Origin: Tissierella sp. MB52-C2
GTDB taxonomy: Bacteria > Bacillota > Clostridia > Tissierellales > Tissierellaceae
Length of the DNA stretch: 64,000 nt
Direction of reading: 5' to 3'
NCBI RefSeq assembly: GCF_030931715.1
Contig: NZ_CP133261.1
Span: 2,892,643-2,956,642, forward strand
In this document: piece by piece, positions 9,144 to 18,556 of the stretch
Position numbering within the stretch: the stretch's first letter is position 1
How the letters are laid out: each line of letters begins with the position of its first letter
Translations under genes and position numbers: made by a program
Notes under the pieces: model-generated
The model's database searches: none
Told to the model about the DNA's origin: nothing
The model's input: only the letters and a program-made list of their open reading frames with translations

Positions 9144-9260
9144 TTATAATTTAATGTCTATAGTCTTGCCTAGATGAGGATTAATTGATTGTGCCATCAT
9201 CTTGGTATTTACTTCTAGCATCTAAATCAAATCTACAGCTTGTACTTCTACTATATACAT
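9144..9260 (-). pseudogene. Remnant of a second yjfB copy
   Basis: Minus-strand translation ends MLEVNTKMMAQSINPHLGK then TIDIKL and a stop at 9144-9146. This aligns with the C-terminal half of YjfB (MLEVNTKAMEQSVNPKLGG then NIDIRL). Upstream the match decays (EVQAV against EIQVA), a TAG interrupts the frame at 9222-9224, and the N-terminal half is absent. The first codons overlap the 3' end of pgi by 10 bases. It is a decayed duplicate. Confidence 0.8.
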
Positions 9261-10564
9261 GAGGTTGCTTCCTTATTATTTTCCAATAGTCTATAAATAT
9301 TATTCTTATACTTCTCTACTGCTGGTTGGTCAAAGGGATTAATATCTTGAATATATGAGGACATTACACAAGCTTTTTGGAAAAAATACATTAGCTTTCC
9401 CAGATGAAATGTATCTAGCTTGGAAAGAGTTAACACTATATTAGGCACTCCTCCATTTTCATGTGCTTCCCTAGTCCCTTCAAATGCCTTTGCATTTATA
9501 TAATTAAGACTCAAACCCGAAAGATAATTTAATCCATCAAAATCATCTCCATCAAAATTTAACTCTAAATCCTTTTCCAGTGATTCTATCATAATTACTG
9601 TTTCGAAAATATTCCTCTTACCATCTTGTATTAATTGTCCAAATGAATGAAGATCTGTAGTAAAGTTTGCAGATGCAGGATAAATTCCTTGTCCATTTTT
9701 CCCTTCAGACTCTCCAAATAACTGCTTCCACCATTCTGATAAATAAAAAAGACTTGGCTCATAGTTCGCTAAAATCTCTATATCTTTTCCTTTTCTATAT
9801 AGAATATTTCTAATGGCAGCATATTGATAGCATATATTCTTATCAAAATCTTCTTCACTATATTCAATCATACCATCATATATACCTTTCATTATTTCAT
9901 CTATATCTATGCCAGAAACAGCCATTGGTAAAAGCCCTACTGCTGTAAAGACAGAATATCTACCACAAATATCTTCTGGAACAACAAAAGATTCATATCC
10001 TTCCAATCGAATTAATTCTCTCAATGCACCTTTTTCTCTATCTGTAGTTATATAAATCCTATTTCTAGCTTCTCTATTTCCATATTTCTTCTCCATTAGA
10101 TTTTTTAATACCCTGAACGCAATAGAGGGCTCCATTGTAGTTCCAGATTTTGAAATTACATTTAAACTAATATCTTTATCTTCTATATACTCTAGTAAGT
10201 CAGCAAAATATTTGCTTGATAGATTATTTCCTACAAAATATATCTCTGGAAATCTACGTTTTTCTTTTGATAGTGAATTATAGAAGCTATGGTTTAAAGC
10301 TTCAATGCACGCTCTCACCCCTAAATAAGAACCCCCTACACCTATTATAATTAGAACTTCAGATTCATCCTGTATTTTGTAGGCTGTAGTTTTGATTCTT
10401 TCAAACTCATTTTTATCATAATTAGAAGGTAAATCCATCCATCCCAATAGCTCATTTCCTTTACCTGTTTTTTTATCTAGTAGATAGTGATTTTCTTTTA
10501 TCAGTGGCCTAATATGATTTAAATCTTCATTAGAAATAAATGCCCCCGAGTAACTTAATTCCAT
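9251..10564 (-). CDS. pgi: Glucose-6-phosphate isomerase
   Basis: A 437-residue cytoplasmic enzyme interconverting glucose-6-phosphate and fructose-6-phosphate. Family segments are clear: IGVGGSYLGVRACIEAL, NVISKSGTTMEPSIAFR (the SGTT phosphate loop), FGESEGKNGQGIYP and the C-terminal DINPFDQPAVEKYK. Length fits the short Gram-positive type. It is the last gene of the long glycosylation operon, 32 bases after rfbB. In that context it can supply fructose-6-phosphate or glucose-6-phosphate to both activated-sugar routes, although it may also be the cell's general isomerase. Confidence 0.95.
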   Translation of the reverse strand: MELSYSGAFISNEDLNHIRPLIKENHYLLDKKTGKGNELLGWMDLPSNYDKNEFERIKTTAYKIQDESEVLIIIGVGGSYLGVRACIEALNHSFYNSLSKEKRRFPEIYFVGNNLSSKYFADLLEYIEDKDISLNVISKSGTTMEPSIAFRVLKNLMEKKYGNREARNRIYITTDREKGALRELIRLEGYESFVVPEDICGRYSVFTAVGLLPMAVSGIDIDEIMKGIYDGMIEYSEEDFDKNICYQYAAIRNILYRKGKDIEILANYEPSLFYLSEWWKQLFGESEGKNGQGIYPASANFTTDLHSFGQLIQDGKRNIFETVIMIESLEKDLELNFDGDDFDGLNYLSGLSLNYINAKAFEGTREAHENGGVPNIVLTLSKLDTFHLGKLMYFFQKACVMSSYIQDINPFDQPAVEKYKNNIYRLLENNKEATSCI

Positions 10565-10596
10565 TAAAATCCTCCATTTTATTCAATTTATAATAA

Positions 10597-11715
10597 TTAA
10601 TTATCATCTTTAGAAATATTAGATTTATTAAATATATCTGAATTAACTTCTATTTCAGTATTTCTGAATCTATCAGCATACATATTTTCATAGTATTTCA
10701 CATAATCTCCAGACATTACATCGTTCATCCACCCTGTATTATTTAGGTACCAATCTATAGTTTCCTTTATCCCTTCTTCAAATGTATAAGAAGGCTTCCA
10801 GCCAAGTTCAGTTGTTATCTTAGTATTATCAATTGCATATCTTCTATCATGACCTAGTCTATCTCTTACATATGTTATTAATTCTTCTCCTTTGCCTAAA
10901 TAATTTAGTATTAACCTTACAATTTCAATGTTTTCCTTTTCATTGTTACCGCCTATGTTATATACTTCCCCTAATGTTCCCTTATGTAATACAGTATCTA
11001 TAGCAATACAATGATCCTCTACATGGAGCCAATCACGAACTTGCTTACCATCACCATATATAGGGAGAGGTTTGTCATTTAGTACATTATTAATCATCAG
11101 AGGAATTAGCTTTTCTGGGAATTGATAAGGTCCATAATTATTGGAACAGCGAGTGATATTCATAGGGAGTCCAAACGTTTCATAGTATGCTCTTACCAAT
11201 AAATCTGCTGATGTTTTTGTAGCTGAATAAGGACTGTTTGGTGCTAAATTTGTATCTTCAGTAAAATATCCTTCTCTGCCTAAAGCTCCATAGACTTCAT
11301 CAGTAGATACCTGAACATACTTAACGCCTTGTTTAAATTCTCTACTATATTTATTATTAGCATCAAGCTTCCAATATTTCTTAGCTGTATCTAATAATGC
11401 TTGTGTACCAAGGATATTAGTTTTTGAAAATATCTCTGGATCCTCTATACTTCTATCCACATGAGATTCTGCAGCAAAATTAATCACGACATCAATATTA
11501 TACTGATAAAATACCTTGTCCAATAAATCTCTATCACAAATGTCTCCTTTTATAAAGTGGTATTTTTTTGAATCGCCTATTTCTTTAAGATTATTTAAAT
11601 TTCCCGCATAAGTTAATAAATCTAAATTAACTATATTATAATCATACTTAGATAACATATATTTTATAAAGTTAGAGCCAATAAAACCTGCTCCACCTGT
11701 TACAAGGATATTCAT
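10597..11715 (-). CDS. rfbB: dTDP-glucose 4,6-dehydratase
   Basis: Converts dTDP-glucose to dTDP-4-keto-6-deoxyglucose. A 372-residue SDR-family protein with the N-terminal NAD motif GGAGFIGSNF, the TDEVYGALG segment and the YSATK active-site Tyr/Lys, then the substrate-loop sequence NITRCSNNYGPYQFPEKLIP. ATG 11715 is preferred over the GTG just before it because AGGAG is correctly spaced. Upstream is rfbA. There are no rfbC or rfbD homologues in the window, so the product probably goes to the VioA-like aminotransferase, not to rhamnose. Confidence 0.95.
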   Translation of the reverse strand: MNILVTGGAGFIGSNFIKYMLSKYDYNIVNLDLLTYAGNLNNLKEIGDSKKYHFIKGDICDRDLLDKVFYQYNIDVVINFAAESHVDRSIEDPEIFSKTNILGTQALLDTAKKYWKLDANNKYSREFKQGVKYVQVSTDEVYGALGREGYFTEDTNLAPNSPYSATKTSADLLVRAYYETFGLPMNITRCSNNYGPYQFPEKLIPLMINNVLNDKPLPIYGDGKQVRDWLHVEDHCIAIDTVLHKGTLGEVYNIGGNNEKENIEIVRLILNYLGKGEELITYVRDRLGHDRRYAIDNTKITTELGWKPSYTFEEGIKETIDWYLNNTGWMNDVMSGDYVKYYENMYADRFRNTEIEVNSDIFNKSNISKDDN

Positions 11716-11742
11716 CACATACTCCTTTCCAGATATTCATAG

Positions 11743-12612
11743 TTAGAATTCATCTGCTATATTTAATAGATACTGTCCATACTCAGTTTTTTCATATTCT
11801 TTTCCTAATGCAATAAGCTCCTCTTTGCTAATCCACCTATTCCTATAGGCTATTTCTTCTGGGCAAGATATATATAAGCCTGTCCTCTTTTGCATTGTGT
11901 TGACAAAGTTTGAAGCATTGGCAAGTCCATCATATGTACCAGTATCCAGCCATGCAAATCCCCTTCCCAATAATTCAACTTTTAATTTCCCTTCGTTTAA
12001 ATAGGTTCTATTTAAATCAGTTATTTCTATCTCTCCACGAGATGACGGTTCTAGATTTTTTGCTCTCTCTATTACACTATTATCATAATAATAAAGTCCT
12101 GGCACTGCATAATGAGATTTTGGATTCTCTGGTTTTTCTTCTATTGATAACACATTATATTTTTCGTCAAATTCTACGACTCCCAATTCCCTAGGATCTG
12201 GTACATAATAACCAAAAATTACAGCACCTTCCTTAATACTTGAAGCGTTAGTCAATTTTTGTACAAAACCTTGTCCATAAAATATATTATCTCCAAGAAT
12301 TAGGCAAACGCTATCATCTCCAATAAACTCCTCTCCAACTATAAAAGCATCTGCAAGTCCTCTTGGTTTTTCTTGAATTTTATATTCTATCCTCATCCCA
12401 AGATGTGATCCATCTCCTAATAAACTTTCATAAAAACCTATGTATTCAGGATTAGATATTATAAGAATTTCTTTTATCTTGGATAACATCAATACACTTA
12501 ATGGATAATATACCATTGGTTTATCATATATTGGTAGTAGTTGCTTGCTAATTCCTTTGGTTATTGGATATAGTCTGGAGCCGTTTCCACCTGCTAAAAT
12601 TATGCCTTTCAT
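11743..12612 (-). CDS. rfbA: Glucose-1-phosphate thymidylyltransferase
   Basis: Makes dTDP-glucose from dTTP and glucose-1-phosphate. A 289-residue nucleotidyltransferase with the start [20 protein letters not shown], the lysine motif [31 protein letters not shown] and [12 protein letters not shown]. It lies between the VioA-like aminotransferase (26 bases upstream) and rfbB (27 bases downstream), giving a three-gene dTDP-sugar unit. Confidence 0.95.
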   Translation of the reverse strand: MKGIILAGGNGSRLYPITKGISKQLLPIYDKPMVYYPLSVLMLSKIKEILIISNPEYIGFYESLLGDGSHLGMRIEYKIQEKPRGLADAFIVGEEFIGDDSVCLILGDNIFYGQGFVQKLTNASSIKEGAVIFGYYVPDPRELGVVEFDEKYNVLSIEEKPENPKSHYAVPGLYYYDNSVIERAKNLEPSSRGEIEITDLNRTYLNEGKLKVELLGRGFAWLDTGTYDGLANASNFVNTMQKRTGLYISCPEEIAYRNRWISKEELIALGKEYEKTEYGQYLLNIADEF

Positions 12613-12638
12613 TTTTACCTCCTAATAGTTGTAAGGGC

Positions 12639-13736
12639 TTATCCCTTAATAATCTTACATATTCTATCAATATCCTCTAATGCTAAATCTGCATAAAGCG
12701 GAAGACATAACACTCTATCAGCAATATATTCTGCCACAGGAGTACCCTGTGAACTAAAATAATCTTTATAACATTCGATACGATTTGTTAATGGATAAAA
12801 ATACTTTCTTGCCATTATGTTATTTTGCTTCAGCAACTCATAAATACCATCTCTACTATTTTTATATCCATCAAATACAACAGGAAAATAGGCATAATTG
12901 CTTTTCACATTTTTCTGTTCCTTCAATAGCTTAATTCCATTGATATTCTCTAGATTCTCTATGTACCTTTCTACTACTCTTTTTCTGCTATTTATATCTT
13001 TATCTATATTTCTTAAGTTGCAAAGTCCCATTGCGGCCTGAAATTCATTCATTTTTGCATTGGTACCGATATCTTCTATAGATTCTTGTCCTGTAATACC
13101 AAAATTTTTAATGCTATTCAGTTTATTCTTGAAGCTTTCTTCTTTAAAAGTTATTGCTCCCCCTTCTATGGTATGAAATACCTTTGTAGCATGGAAACTA
13201 AACATAGAAGCATCTCCAAAATTACCAATACCTGTATCATTAACAGTTACGCCAAAGGCATGAGCAGCATCATAAATAACCTTTAGATTATATTTCTGGG
13301 CAATCCTATGGATTTCGTATACATCACATATATTTCCATATACATGAACAGGCAATATTGCAGACGTCTTTTCTGTAATAAGACGCTCTAGCTTTTCAGT
13401 ATCTATTGTATAATCATCAGGATTGATATCACAAAATATTGGCTTCAATCCATTTCTAACAATGGCATGAGTTGTAGACACAAAGGTAAATGGCGTCGTT
13501 ATTACTTCACCAGTTAAATTAAAAGCTTGTACTACACACTCCAATGCAAGATGTCCATTTGTAAAAAGTGAAAGGTTTGGAACATCTAAACATTTAATTA
13601 ATCTTTCTTCTAATTGATTATGTTTTTCTCCCATGTTCGTCAACCAATGACTGTCCCACAAAGATTTAATTTCTTCAATATATTCTTCAATAGGTGGCAT
13701 TGAAGAACGGGTTACCTGTATCTTATCGCTAAACAA
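12639..13736 (-). CDS. VioA-like dTDP-4-amino-4,6-dideoxyglucose transaminase (DegT/DnrJ/EryC1 family)
   Basis: A PLP sugar aminotransferase of 365 residues from the TTG at 13736, which has GAGGTG six bases upstream; a GTG at 13745 lies within that ribosome site. Motifs: NGHLALECVVQAF, the aspartate block KVIYDAAHAFGV and the Schiff-base lysine in SFHATKVFHTIEGGA. Several stretches (SHWLTNMGEKHNQLEE, GEVITTPFTFVSTTHA, MARKYFYPL) resemble E. coli VioA as I remember it. With rfbA and rfbB adjacent, the expected product is dTDP-viosamine (dTDP-Qui4N), an amino sugar known from flagellin glycans of Pseudomonas syringae. A 3-amino product (FdtB/QdtB type) is less likely because no ketoisomerase gene is present. 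Confidence 0.75.
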   Translation of the reverse strand: MFSDKIQVTRSSMPPIEEYIEEIKSLWDSHWLTNMGEKHNQLEERLIKCLDVPNLSLFTNGHLALECVVQAFNLTGEVITTPFTFVSTTHAIVRNGLKPIFCDINPDDYTIDTEKLERLITEKTSAILPVHVYGNICDVYEIHRIAQKYNLKVIYDAAHAFGVTVNDTGIGNFGDASMFSFHATKVFHTIEGGAITFKEESFKNKLNSIKNFGITGQESIEDIGTNAKMNEFQAAMGLCNLRNIDKDINSRKRVVERYIENLENINGIKLLKEQKNVKSNYAYFPVVFDGYKNSRDGIYELLKQNNIMARKYFYPLTNRIECYKDYFSSQGTPVAEYIADRVLCLPLYADLALEDIDRICKIIKG

Positions 13737-13932
13737 TAAAAACACCTCATTATAAACTATAATTTCTTAAATTGCCTTATCCTTATATTTGCATTCTATA
13801 GAGTTGCATAACATATAGTTTCCCAAGAAGTCCTATGATGATGTCTAATATAAATTTTATACTCTGGAACAAGACTTTTTATAAATCAAAACCCACATCA
13901 CTTTCATAAAACTAACTAACATTAATTCAATT

Positions 13933-14796
13933 TTATAATAATACACTTGCAACCCTTGGCTCTACACAACAACAAAGGCGAAGGCTTACAATACGAACTC
14001 CGCTAGCTCTTTGAGGACCTACATTTAAAAAAGTCCCAAGAGCAGTAGTATCTCCTTTTAATCCTAGTGCCCCTACTTGGCTTTCATTAATACTATTAGT
14101 TATTTGTTCTTCTAGTTTACTTTGTTTATCGAGGTTTCCTCTAATCATTGCTTCTATCATTAAACTCGTTGCTTCGAAGTGAGTCCTCCCAATACCTATA
14201 GCTGGTACACAAGGGGTACATCCTAAATTTTCAGCTTCTTCCTTTGCCCAGCTTATAACTTCTTCCAATATAACCTCTAAGCTATGTTTATGAAAGACAC
14301 GATGAGTCCTACCTCTAATTTCAGGACCTCCTCCTTGCATTAAAATATGTACTCGTATAATGTCTTCCTCTATCATCTTTATAATTATTGGTGCTAAATT
14401 AACAGAACTTGGATCTTCGTCAATACCACCAGATTGTTCAAGTCTTTCCACATCAGATCCTAGAATAGCCATAGGTCTTCCCGGTAATTCTCTAAGCCCA
14501 AGTGCAACACCCTCTCGAATTGCATCGAGAATTTCTCCTGTTAAAGCTTTTGTTTTCCCTAACTCAATAAAAATATGCGGAATGCCAGTGTCATCACATA
14601 ATGGACTTTTCCTAGCTTTTGCTATGTCCGCATTTTCTAATAAACTTTCCAAAATCAACTTTGCCCTTGGTAACTTTTCATTGGTGATAGAACGATTAAA
14701 GGCTCTTATTTGATCTTCACGGTAACTAGAAGATGCTGTTATTAAAGCTGTCTTTATTTTTTGAATTATTTCATCTATTGAGTTTAGTTCTTCCAT
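13933..14796 (-). CDS. Class I fumarase/tartrate dehydratase-type alpha subunit, divergent
   Basis: A 287-residue iron-sulfur hydro-lyase alpha subunit. The first cluster cysteine lies in SPLCDDTGIPHIFIELG. The usual GGGSEN motif is changed to QGGGPEI, and the second cysteine region is GCTPCVPAIGIGRTHFEA rather than the standard CPP form. The C-terminus ends RLCCCVEPRVASVLL where fumarases have a CWA/RRA-like sequence. All three cysteine regions persist, so a cluster is likely, but substrate preference may differ from fumarate or tartrate. The beta subunit gene is 2 bases upstream. It is the last gene of the small-acid block in the glycosylation operon. Confidence 0.75.
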   Translation of the reverse strand: MEELNSIDEIIQKIKTALITASSSYREDQIRAFNRSITNEKLPRAKLILESLLENADIAKARKSPLCDDTGIPHIFIELGKTKALTGEILDAIREGVALGLRELPGRPMAILGSDVERLEQSGGIDEDPSSVNLAPIIIKMIEEDIIRVHILMQGGGPEIRGRTHRVFHKHSLEVILEEVISWAKEEAENLGCTPCVPAIGIGRTHFEATSLMIEAMIRGNLDKQSKLEEQITNSINESQVGALGLKGDTTALGTFLNVGPQRASGVRIVSLRLCCCVEPRVASVLL

Positions 14797-14798
14797 TA

Positions 14799-15332
14799 CT
14801 ATTCCTCTCTTTTCTCTTTTTCCACTATATCTTCAATAGTTATACCATTAACCGCAACAATAATAATCGGTATTCTTTCGACAAACAATCGATTCATAGC
14901 CTCCATTCCTTCTTCTGAAAAAGCTACTACTTCTCTTCTAATTATCTTACTTTCTAATAGTGCTGTTACAGGTGGCAACGTAGCATAAGCAGAGTTCTCT
15001 ATATTAAGTGCATTTATAGTTTCTTTTTTAAGCTTGCCCTTTCCTAAGTGAAGTCTTACACCAGCCTGGGAAAGAATCGGAATACTACTCTCAATATCTA
15101 GTTTATTACTAGAAGTTGGCCCAACCCCAGCAGGACTAACTGCAGTATGAAATATAACACTACCGTCTAAATCTACTTTAATCTCTTCTAATTTATCCAT
15201 TTTAATAAGATCTACTAACTTAGGAAGAACTGCATCCCTTCCAGTAAAAATATTGCCTGATAAAAAAACTTGGTCACCTGGATGAAGATTTTGGATATCT
15301 TCTTTACTAATAGGGCTTCTTAACTCCTTCAA
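14799..15332 (-). CDS. Class I fumarase/tartrate dehydratase-type beta subunit
   Basis: A 177-residue partner of the alpha subunit. It shows the family motifs GNIFTGRDAVLPK, an HTA-x-SPAGVGPTSSNKLD segment and GKGKL. It starts with TTG at 15332 preceded by GGTGG. In two-subunit class I hydratases the alpha chain carries the Fe-S cluster and the beta chain completes the active site; together they add or remove water on a dicarboxylic acid. Located between the C-C lyase-like gene and the alpha subunit, with tight spacing suggesting co-translation. Confidence 0.78.
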   Translation of the reverse strand: MKELRSPISKEDIQNLHPGDQVFLSGNIFTGRDAVLPKLVDLIKMDKLEEIKVDLDGSVIFHTAVSPAGVGPTSSNKLDIESSIPILSQAGVRLHLGKGKLKKETINALNIENSAYATLPPVTALLESKIIRREVVAFSEEGMEAMNRLFVERIPIIIVAVNGITIEDIVEKEKREE

Positions 15333-15344
15333 AAAACCACCACC

Positions 15345-16481
15345 TTATCTAAAGAGTTTTGAATAACACGATTCTGTTTCAATTACACCATACGCTCTAG
15401 CTTTTGTATAGATTTTTTTAGCCCAGTTTCTATGAGGATTGATTTCATTCATTTTATTGTTATTTATACTCTTAATTACACCACCAGATGTATCTAAAAT
15501 TTGTAATGCATCTTCATATTCTTCTCTAGTTACCGACTGCATTGCATTAACATATTTTAAATGGGATGGATGAATAATCGTTTTACCTACAAACCCATTT
15601 GCTTTGTCAAGTATTACTTCTCTTAGCAAGCCATCAATCGCTTCATTTATAATTGTATTTCTTTTTAATAATGAACGATTTATATCCTGATTCAAGTCTT
15701 CAAATTTTGTATCTTTATCAGCTAAAAAATATTCCCAAACAGGTCCTGATATTACATAATCATCTTCTTCCCTAGTTAAGAAGTTTAAAATATCTGATAA
15801 GGCATCTCTTACCATCAAAATATCATAAATAGAATAATCCATACCTCGTCTAACTCCAAACTTTGAAGAAAAATCTGTTGCCCCAACTCGCAAATTTAAA
15901 ATTAGTTCTTTATAGGGTCTTAATAAATTTCTTATTCCAGTTAGTTCGTATGTTCTTGTTTCTTTGTATACTATTTCATTACTTTCTAAGATAGGCATTC
16001 CATAAAGTATCTCAGAATGTTTAATATTTAAGTCTTTAAGTTGACTAAGATATAAGTACCCATTCTTCGTAGTAAATTTAGGAAATACAAAACCTGTAAT
16101 TAGCCTAATTTGTTTCTTTCCAAGGTGATCTGAAAACAATCTAAATTGCTCAGGCGATCTAACCCTTAAAAAAAATAAAGGTAAGTCTTTTTCTTCTATT
16201 TCATTTTTTTCAACCTTTTCAGCAATAATATTTAAGATATTAATCACATTTTCTTCTGCCTTTGGTAACTCACTTTTGTCTATTGCATCTTCAAAACACA
16301 TTACTAAACTAGTTAACCCTTCTAACTTATTATTTAGTAAAGAATCTAATATGAATTTTGTTGCAGGCATATAAAGCGTTGCACCTAGGCAATATTGTAG
16401 AAAGTTCCTTTCAGTATACTTAGTAAACTCTTCTGGTTGTCTTACAAATTCATAGTTTTTATTATATTGATGATGCCGCAT
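15345..16481 (-). CDS. HpcH/HpaI aldolase or citrate-lyase-beta-like C-C bond lyase
   Basis: A 378-residue TIM-barrel enzyme. Marks are YCLGATLYMPATKFI, LTSLVMCFEDAID with the acidic metal-site motif, FLRVRSPEQF and NLRVGATDFSSKFG. The N-terminal region resembles the C-C bond lyase family encoded in tellurite-resistance (TerD-type) biosynthetic operons, but no ter genes are present here. The family cleaves or forms carbon-carbon bonds next to a carboxylate, often with 2-oxoacids or CoA esters. It lies between the TIM-barrel gene at 16502 and the fumarase-like pair, in a seven-gene block whose product is unknown. Confidence 0.72.
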   Translation of the reverse strand: MRHHQYNKNYEFVRQPEEFTKYTERNFLQYCLGATLYMPATKFILDSLLNNKLEGLTSLVMCFEDAIDKSELPKAEENVINILNIIAEKVEKNEIEEKDLPLFFLRVRSPEQFRLFSDHLGKKQIRLITGFVFPKFTTKNGYLYLSQLKDLNIKHSEILYGMPILESNEIVYKETRTYELTGIRNLLRPYKELILNLRVGATDFSSKFGVRRGMDYSIYDILMVRDALSDILNFLTREEDDYVISGPVWEYFLADKDTKFEDLNQDINRSLLKRNTIINEAIDGLLREVILDKANGFVGKTIIHPSHLKYVNAMQSVTREEYEDALQILDTSGGVIKSINNNKMNEINPHRNWAKKIYTKARAYGVIETESCYSKLFR

Positions 16482-16501
16482 ATCGATTCACCCTCTTAAT
16501 T

Positions 16502-17395
16502 TTATTTAATCGATCCCTTTTTAGAGCATATTGCTTCGGGATAGTATGTTTCAATCATTCTTTTTACTAAAGATACCTGTTTTGCTCTTTTTTTGGCATC
16601 AGAATCTGTTGTTTCCCAACTATGGTTTTGTGCTACAGACCCACCTGTTTTTAAATAAATTGGTGCAGCAACCCTGATCATCTCTGGAACTTCATAATGA
16701 CGAATAAATCCTCCAGAAGAAGTTGGATTTTCAGTGTGTACATCTATAGGAATATCAATAGCTTCTCTAATTGCTCCAAGCATTTGTAATTGTATATCTC
16801 TAACTGGATTAAAGGAATTAGCACCAATCATTTCAATGAGTTTTGCTGAACATGGATTTCCATGACCACAATGGGCAGAGATTTTAAATTTACTTTCCTT
16901 TGGAATTTCTCCTTCTTCTCTAGCTTTATTTAAAATCCACAATGACCCTTCATCGTATACTAAAAAAGATTTACAACCTAATTTTGAGGCTCGCTTAACT
17001 TCCTCAATGGCTCTTATAATCTGATCTTGTCCACGAAGTCTATATCCCATCCGTTGTCCTTCAATTGTATGCACTGATGCACTAGTATCATAAGTAGCTC
17101 TAGGCCCTATTGCCAACACAAGTTCCACTTGGTGCTTTTCTGAAATCTGGACCATTTCTGTTATTTCATTATCTGTAAGAGTCATTATACCCTTTGTTTG
17201 TGTCACACGGTGTATGACAATACCATAATTATCAAGTTCTTCTAATAAAGCTTTCATTGGTCCAGGTCCTTGAATTCCAGGAACCTCGAATCTATATTGT
17301 GCCCCATCCTGAAATCTCTTTTGTGATGTCAGTAACTCATATTGATCTCCAGTAGGTAGTCCATTCCTTCTTAAAAATGCTTTTGTTTCTTTCAT
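16502..17395 (-). CDS. Predicted TIM-barrel protein, U32-peptidase-like, function unknown
   Basis: A 297-residue protein beginning MKETKAFLRRNGLPTGD and carrying successive beta/alpha elements: VELVLAIGPRATYD, ELK-type helices, KSFLVYDEGSLWILNKA, FKISAHCGHGNPCSAKLIEM, IDIPIDVHTENPTSSGGF and VAAPIYLKTGG. The pattern recalls a family annotated as U32-like peptidases in actinobacteria, but I cannot confirm it and no protease motif is obvious. His/Cys residues in the central segment and an acidic YDEG could form an active site. It lies 15 bases after the TPP decarboxylase gene and 20 bases before the C-C lyase gene, so it probably acts on the same small acid. Confidence 0.6.
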   Translation of the reverse strand: MKETKAFLRRNGLPTGDQYELLTSQKRFQDGAQYRFEVPGIQGPGPMKALLEELDNYGIVIHRVTQTKGIMTLTDNEITEMVQISEKHQVELVLAIGPRATYDTSASVHTIEGQRMGYRLRGQDQIIRAIEEVKRASKLGCKSFLVYDEGSLWILNKAREEGEIPKESKFKISAHCGHGNPCSAKLIEMIGANSFNPVRDIQLQMLGAIREAIDIPIDVHTENPTSSGGFIRHYEVPEMIRVAAPIYLKTGGSVAQNHSWETTDSDAKKRAKQVSLVKRMIETYYPEAICSKKGSIK

Positions 17396-17410
17396 ACTTT
17401 CCCAGCCTTT

Positions 17411-18556
17411 CTATTTATCTTTATTTATTTCTTTCATTAAATTATTCTTAATTTCTATTAATGAAACATCTAGCTTAGGAATATCACTTCGAATTCCCTT
17501 TCGAATATGTATATCAAGAAATTTAGGTTTTTCAGCCTTTAATAAATTATTAATTGCAACTTCTAAACCTTCTTTCGTATTTACTGAATTCCCAATAGTA
17601 TGATAACCAATATTTTTTGCAATCCCAGTGAAATTTATTTTATGTGCTACTGAAGGTTGTCCACCAACAGATTCATGTGCTCCATTATTAAGTATAATAT
17701 GCATAATATTAGTACAATCTGAAGAACCAATAATCGACATTGATCCCATGTGCATTAGTGCTGCTCCATCTCCATCTAAGCAAATGACTAAGCGATTTTT
17801 ATTACCAATGGCAAGACCTATTGCAATAGAAGAAGCATGACCCATAGACCCAACATTTAAGAAATCTTGATCATGGGACATTCCATATTTATTTCTAACT
17901 TCGTATATTTCACGTGTAGCTCGTCCTGTTGTTGCTACAAATAAAGAGTCTTTAGGAACAGATTTTACAACTACTTCAATTGCATCTTCTCTTGACATTG
18001 TTAATTCACTGTCTTCCAATAAAAGATCTTTCTTTTCTCCTTTTTCTAATATACCTTTTCTTACCAAGATTGCAACAGGTTTATTAGTTACATTAGCTGT
18101 TTTTGTTGCCCACTTAATTACTTTCAAAACATCTTTATCTATTTCTGTATTTAGCTCTCTATATGGAATATCTAGTAATTCCAAAAGTTCAGGTGTAACT
18201 TCTCCCTGTTTTTCATGATGTGCCCAATCAATCGTTCCTGGTGCACCTCGCCAACCAATAAGCAAAATCACAGGTATTGAGTAGGTTTCTTTATTTGTTA
18301 AAGATATTAAAGGATTCAATGCATTTCCCATGCCTGAGTTTTGCATGTATACTAATGGAACTTCTCCTGTTGCTAAATAATGTCCCGCTGCAATACCAAC
18401 TGCATTCCCTTCATTTGCAGCAATAACATGTTTTTCATTACCCAGATTATTAGATAGAAACATACAAAAATCATTCAATAGTGAATCTGGTACACCCGAA
18501 TAGAAATTTATTCCTTCATCTTTTAGATAGCTATAAAATTTCTTTGGCTCAATCAT
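17411..18556 (-). CDS. TPP-dependent 2-oxoacid decarboxylase, phosphonopyruvate/sulfopyruvate decarboxylase-like
   Basis: A 381-residue thiamine-diphosphate enzyme with both halves in one chain, as in phosphonopyruvate decarboxylase. Seen: FYSGVPDSLLNDF, the ylid-activating glutamate Glu49 in AANEGNAVGIAAGH, YMQNSGMGNALNPL, the TPP motif beginning LDGDGAALMHMGS and ending in NN. The start is ATG 18556, behind GGAGG at 18564-18568; it overlaps the stop of the aldo/keto reductase gene by 8 bases. Decarboxylation would give an aldehyde for that reductase. No PEP mutase gene is present, so phosphonopyruvate is not established as the substrate; sulfopyruvate or another 3-substituted pyruvate is possible. 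Confidence 0.8.
   Translation of the reverse strand: MIEPKKFYSYLKDEGINFYSGVPDSLLNDFCMFLSNNLGNEKHVIAANEGNAVGIAAGHYLATGEVPLVYMQNSGMGNALNPLISLTNKETYSIPVILLIGWRGAPGTIDWAHHEKQGEVTPELLELLDIPYRELNTEIDKDVLKVIKWATKTANVTNKPVAILVRKGILEKGEKKDLLLEDSELTMSREDAIEVVVKSVPKDSLFVATTGRATREIYEVRNKYGMSHDQDFLNVGSMGHASSIAIGLAIGNKNRLVICLDGDGAALMHMGSMSIIGSSDCTNIMHIILNNGAHESVGGQPSVAHKINFTGIAKNIGYHTIGNSVNTKEGLEVAINNLLKAEKPKFLDIHIRKGIRSDIPKLDVSLIEIKNNLMKEINKDK

Noticed and set aside
13737-13932. A possible gene remnant between the hydratase and VioA-like genes (minus-strand frame ending LLGKLYVMQLYRMQI)
   Set aside because: Only about 24 residues are open and no family can be recognised; treated as spacer.
15345-16481. 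A tellurite-resistance (Ter) operon, suggested by the C-C lyase homology
   Set aside because: No TerD, TerC, PRTase or other ter genes flank it, and its neighbours are sugar and flagellin genes.
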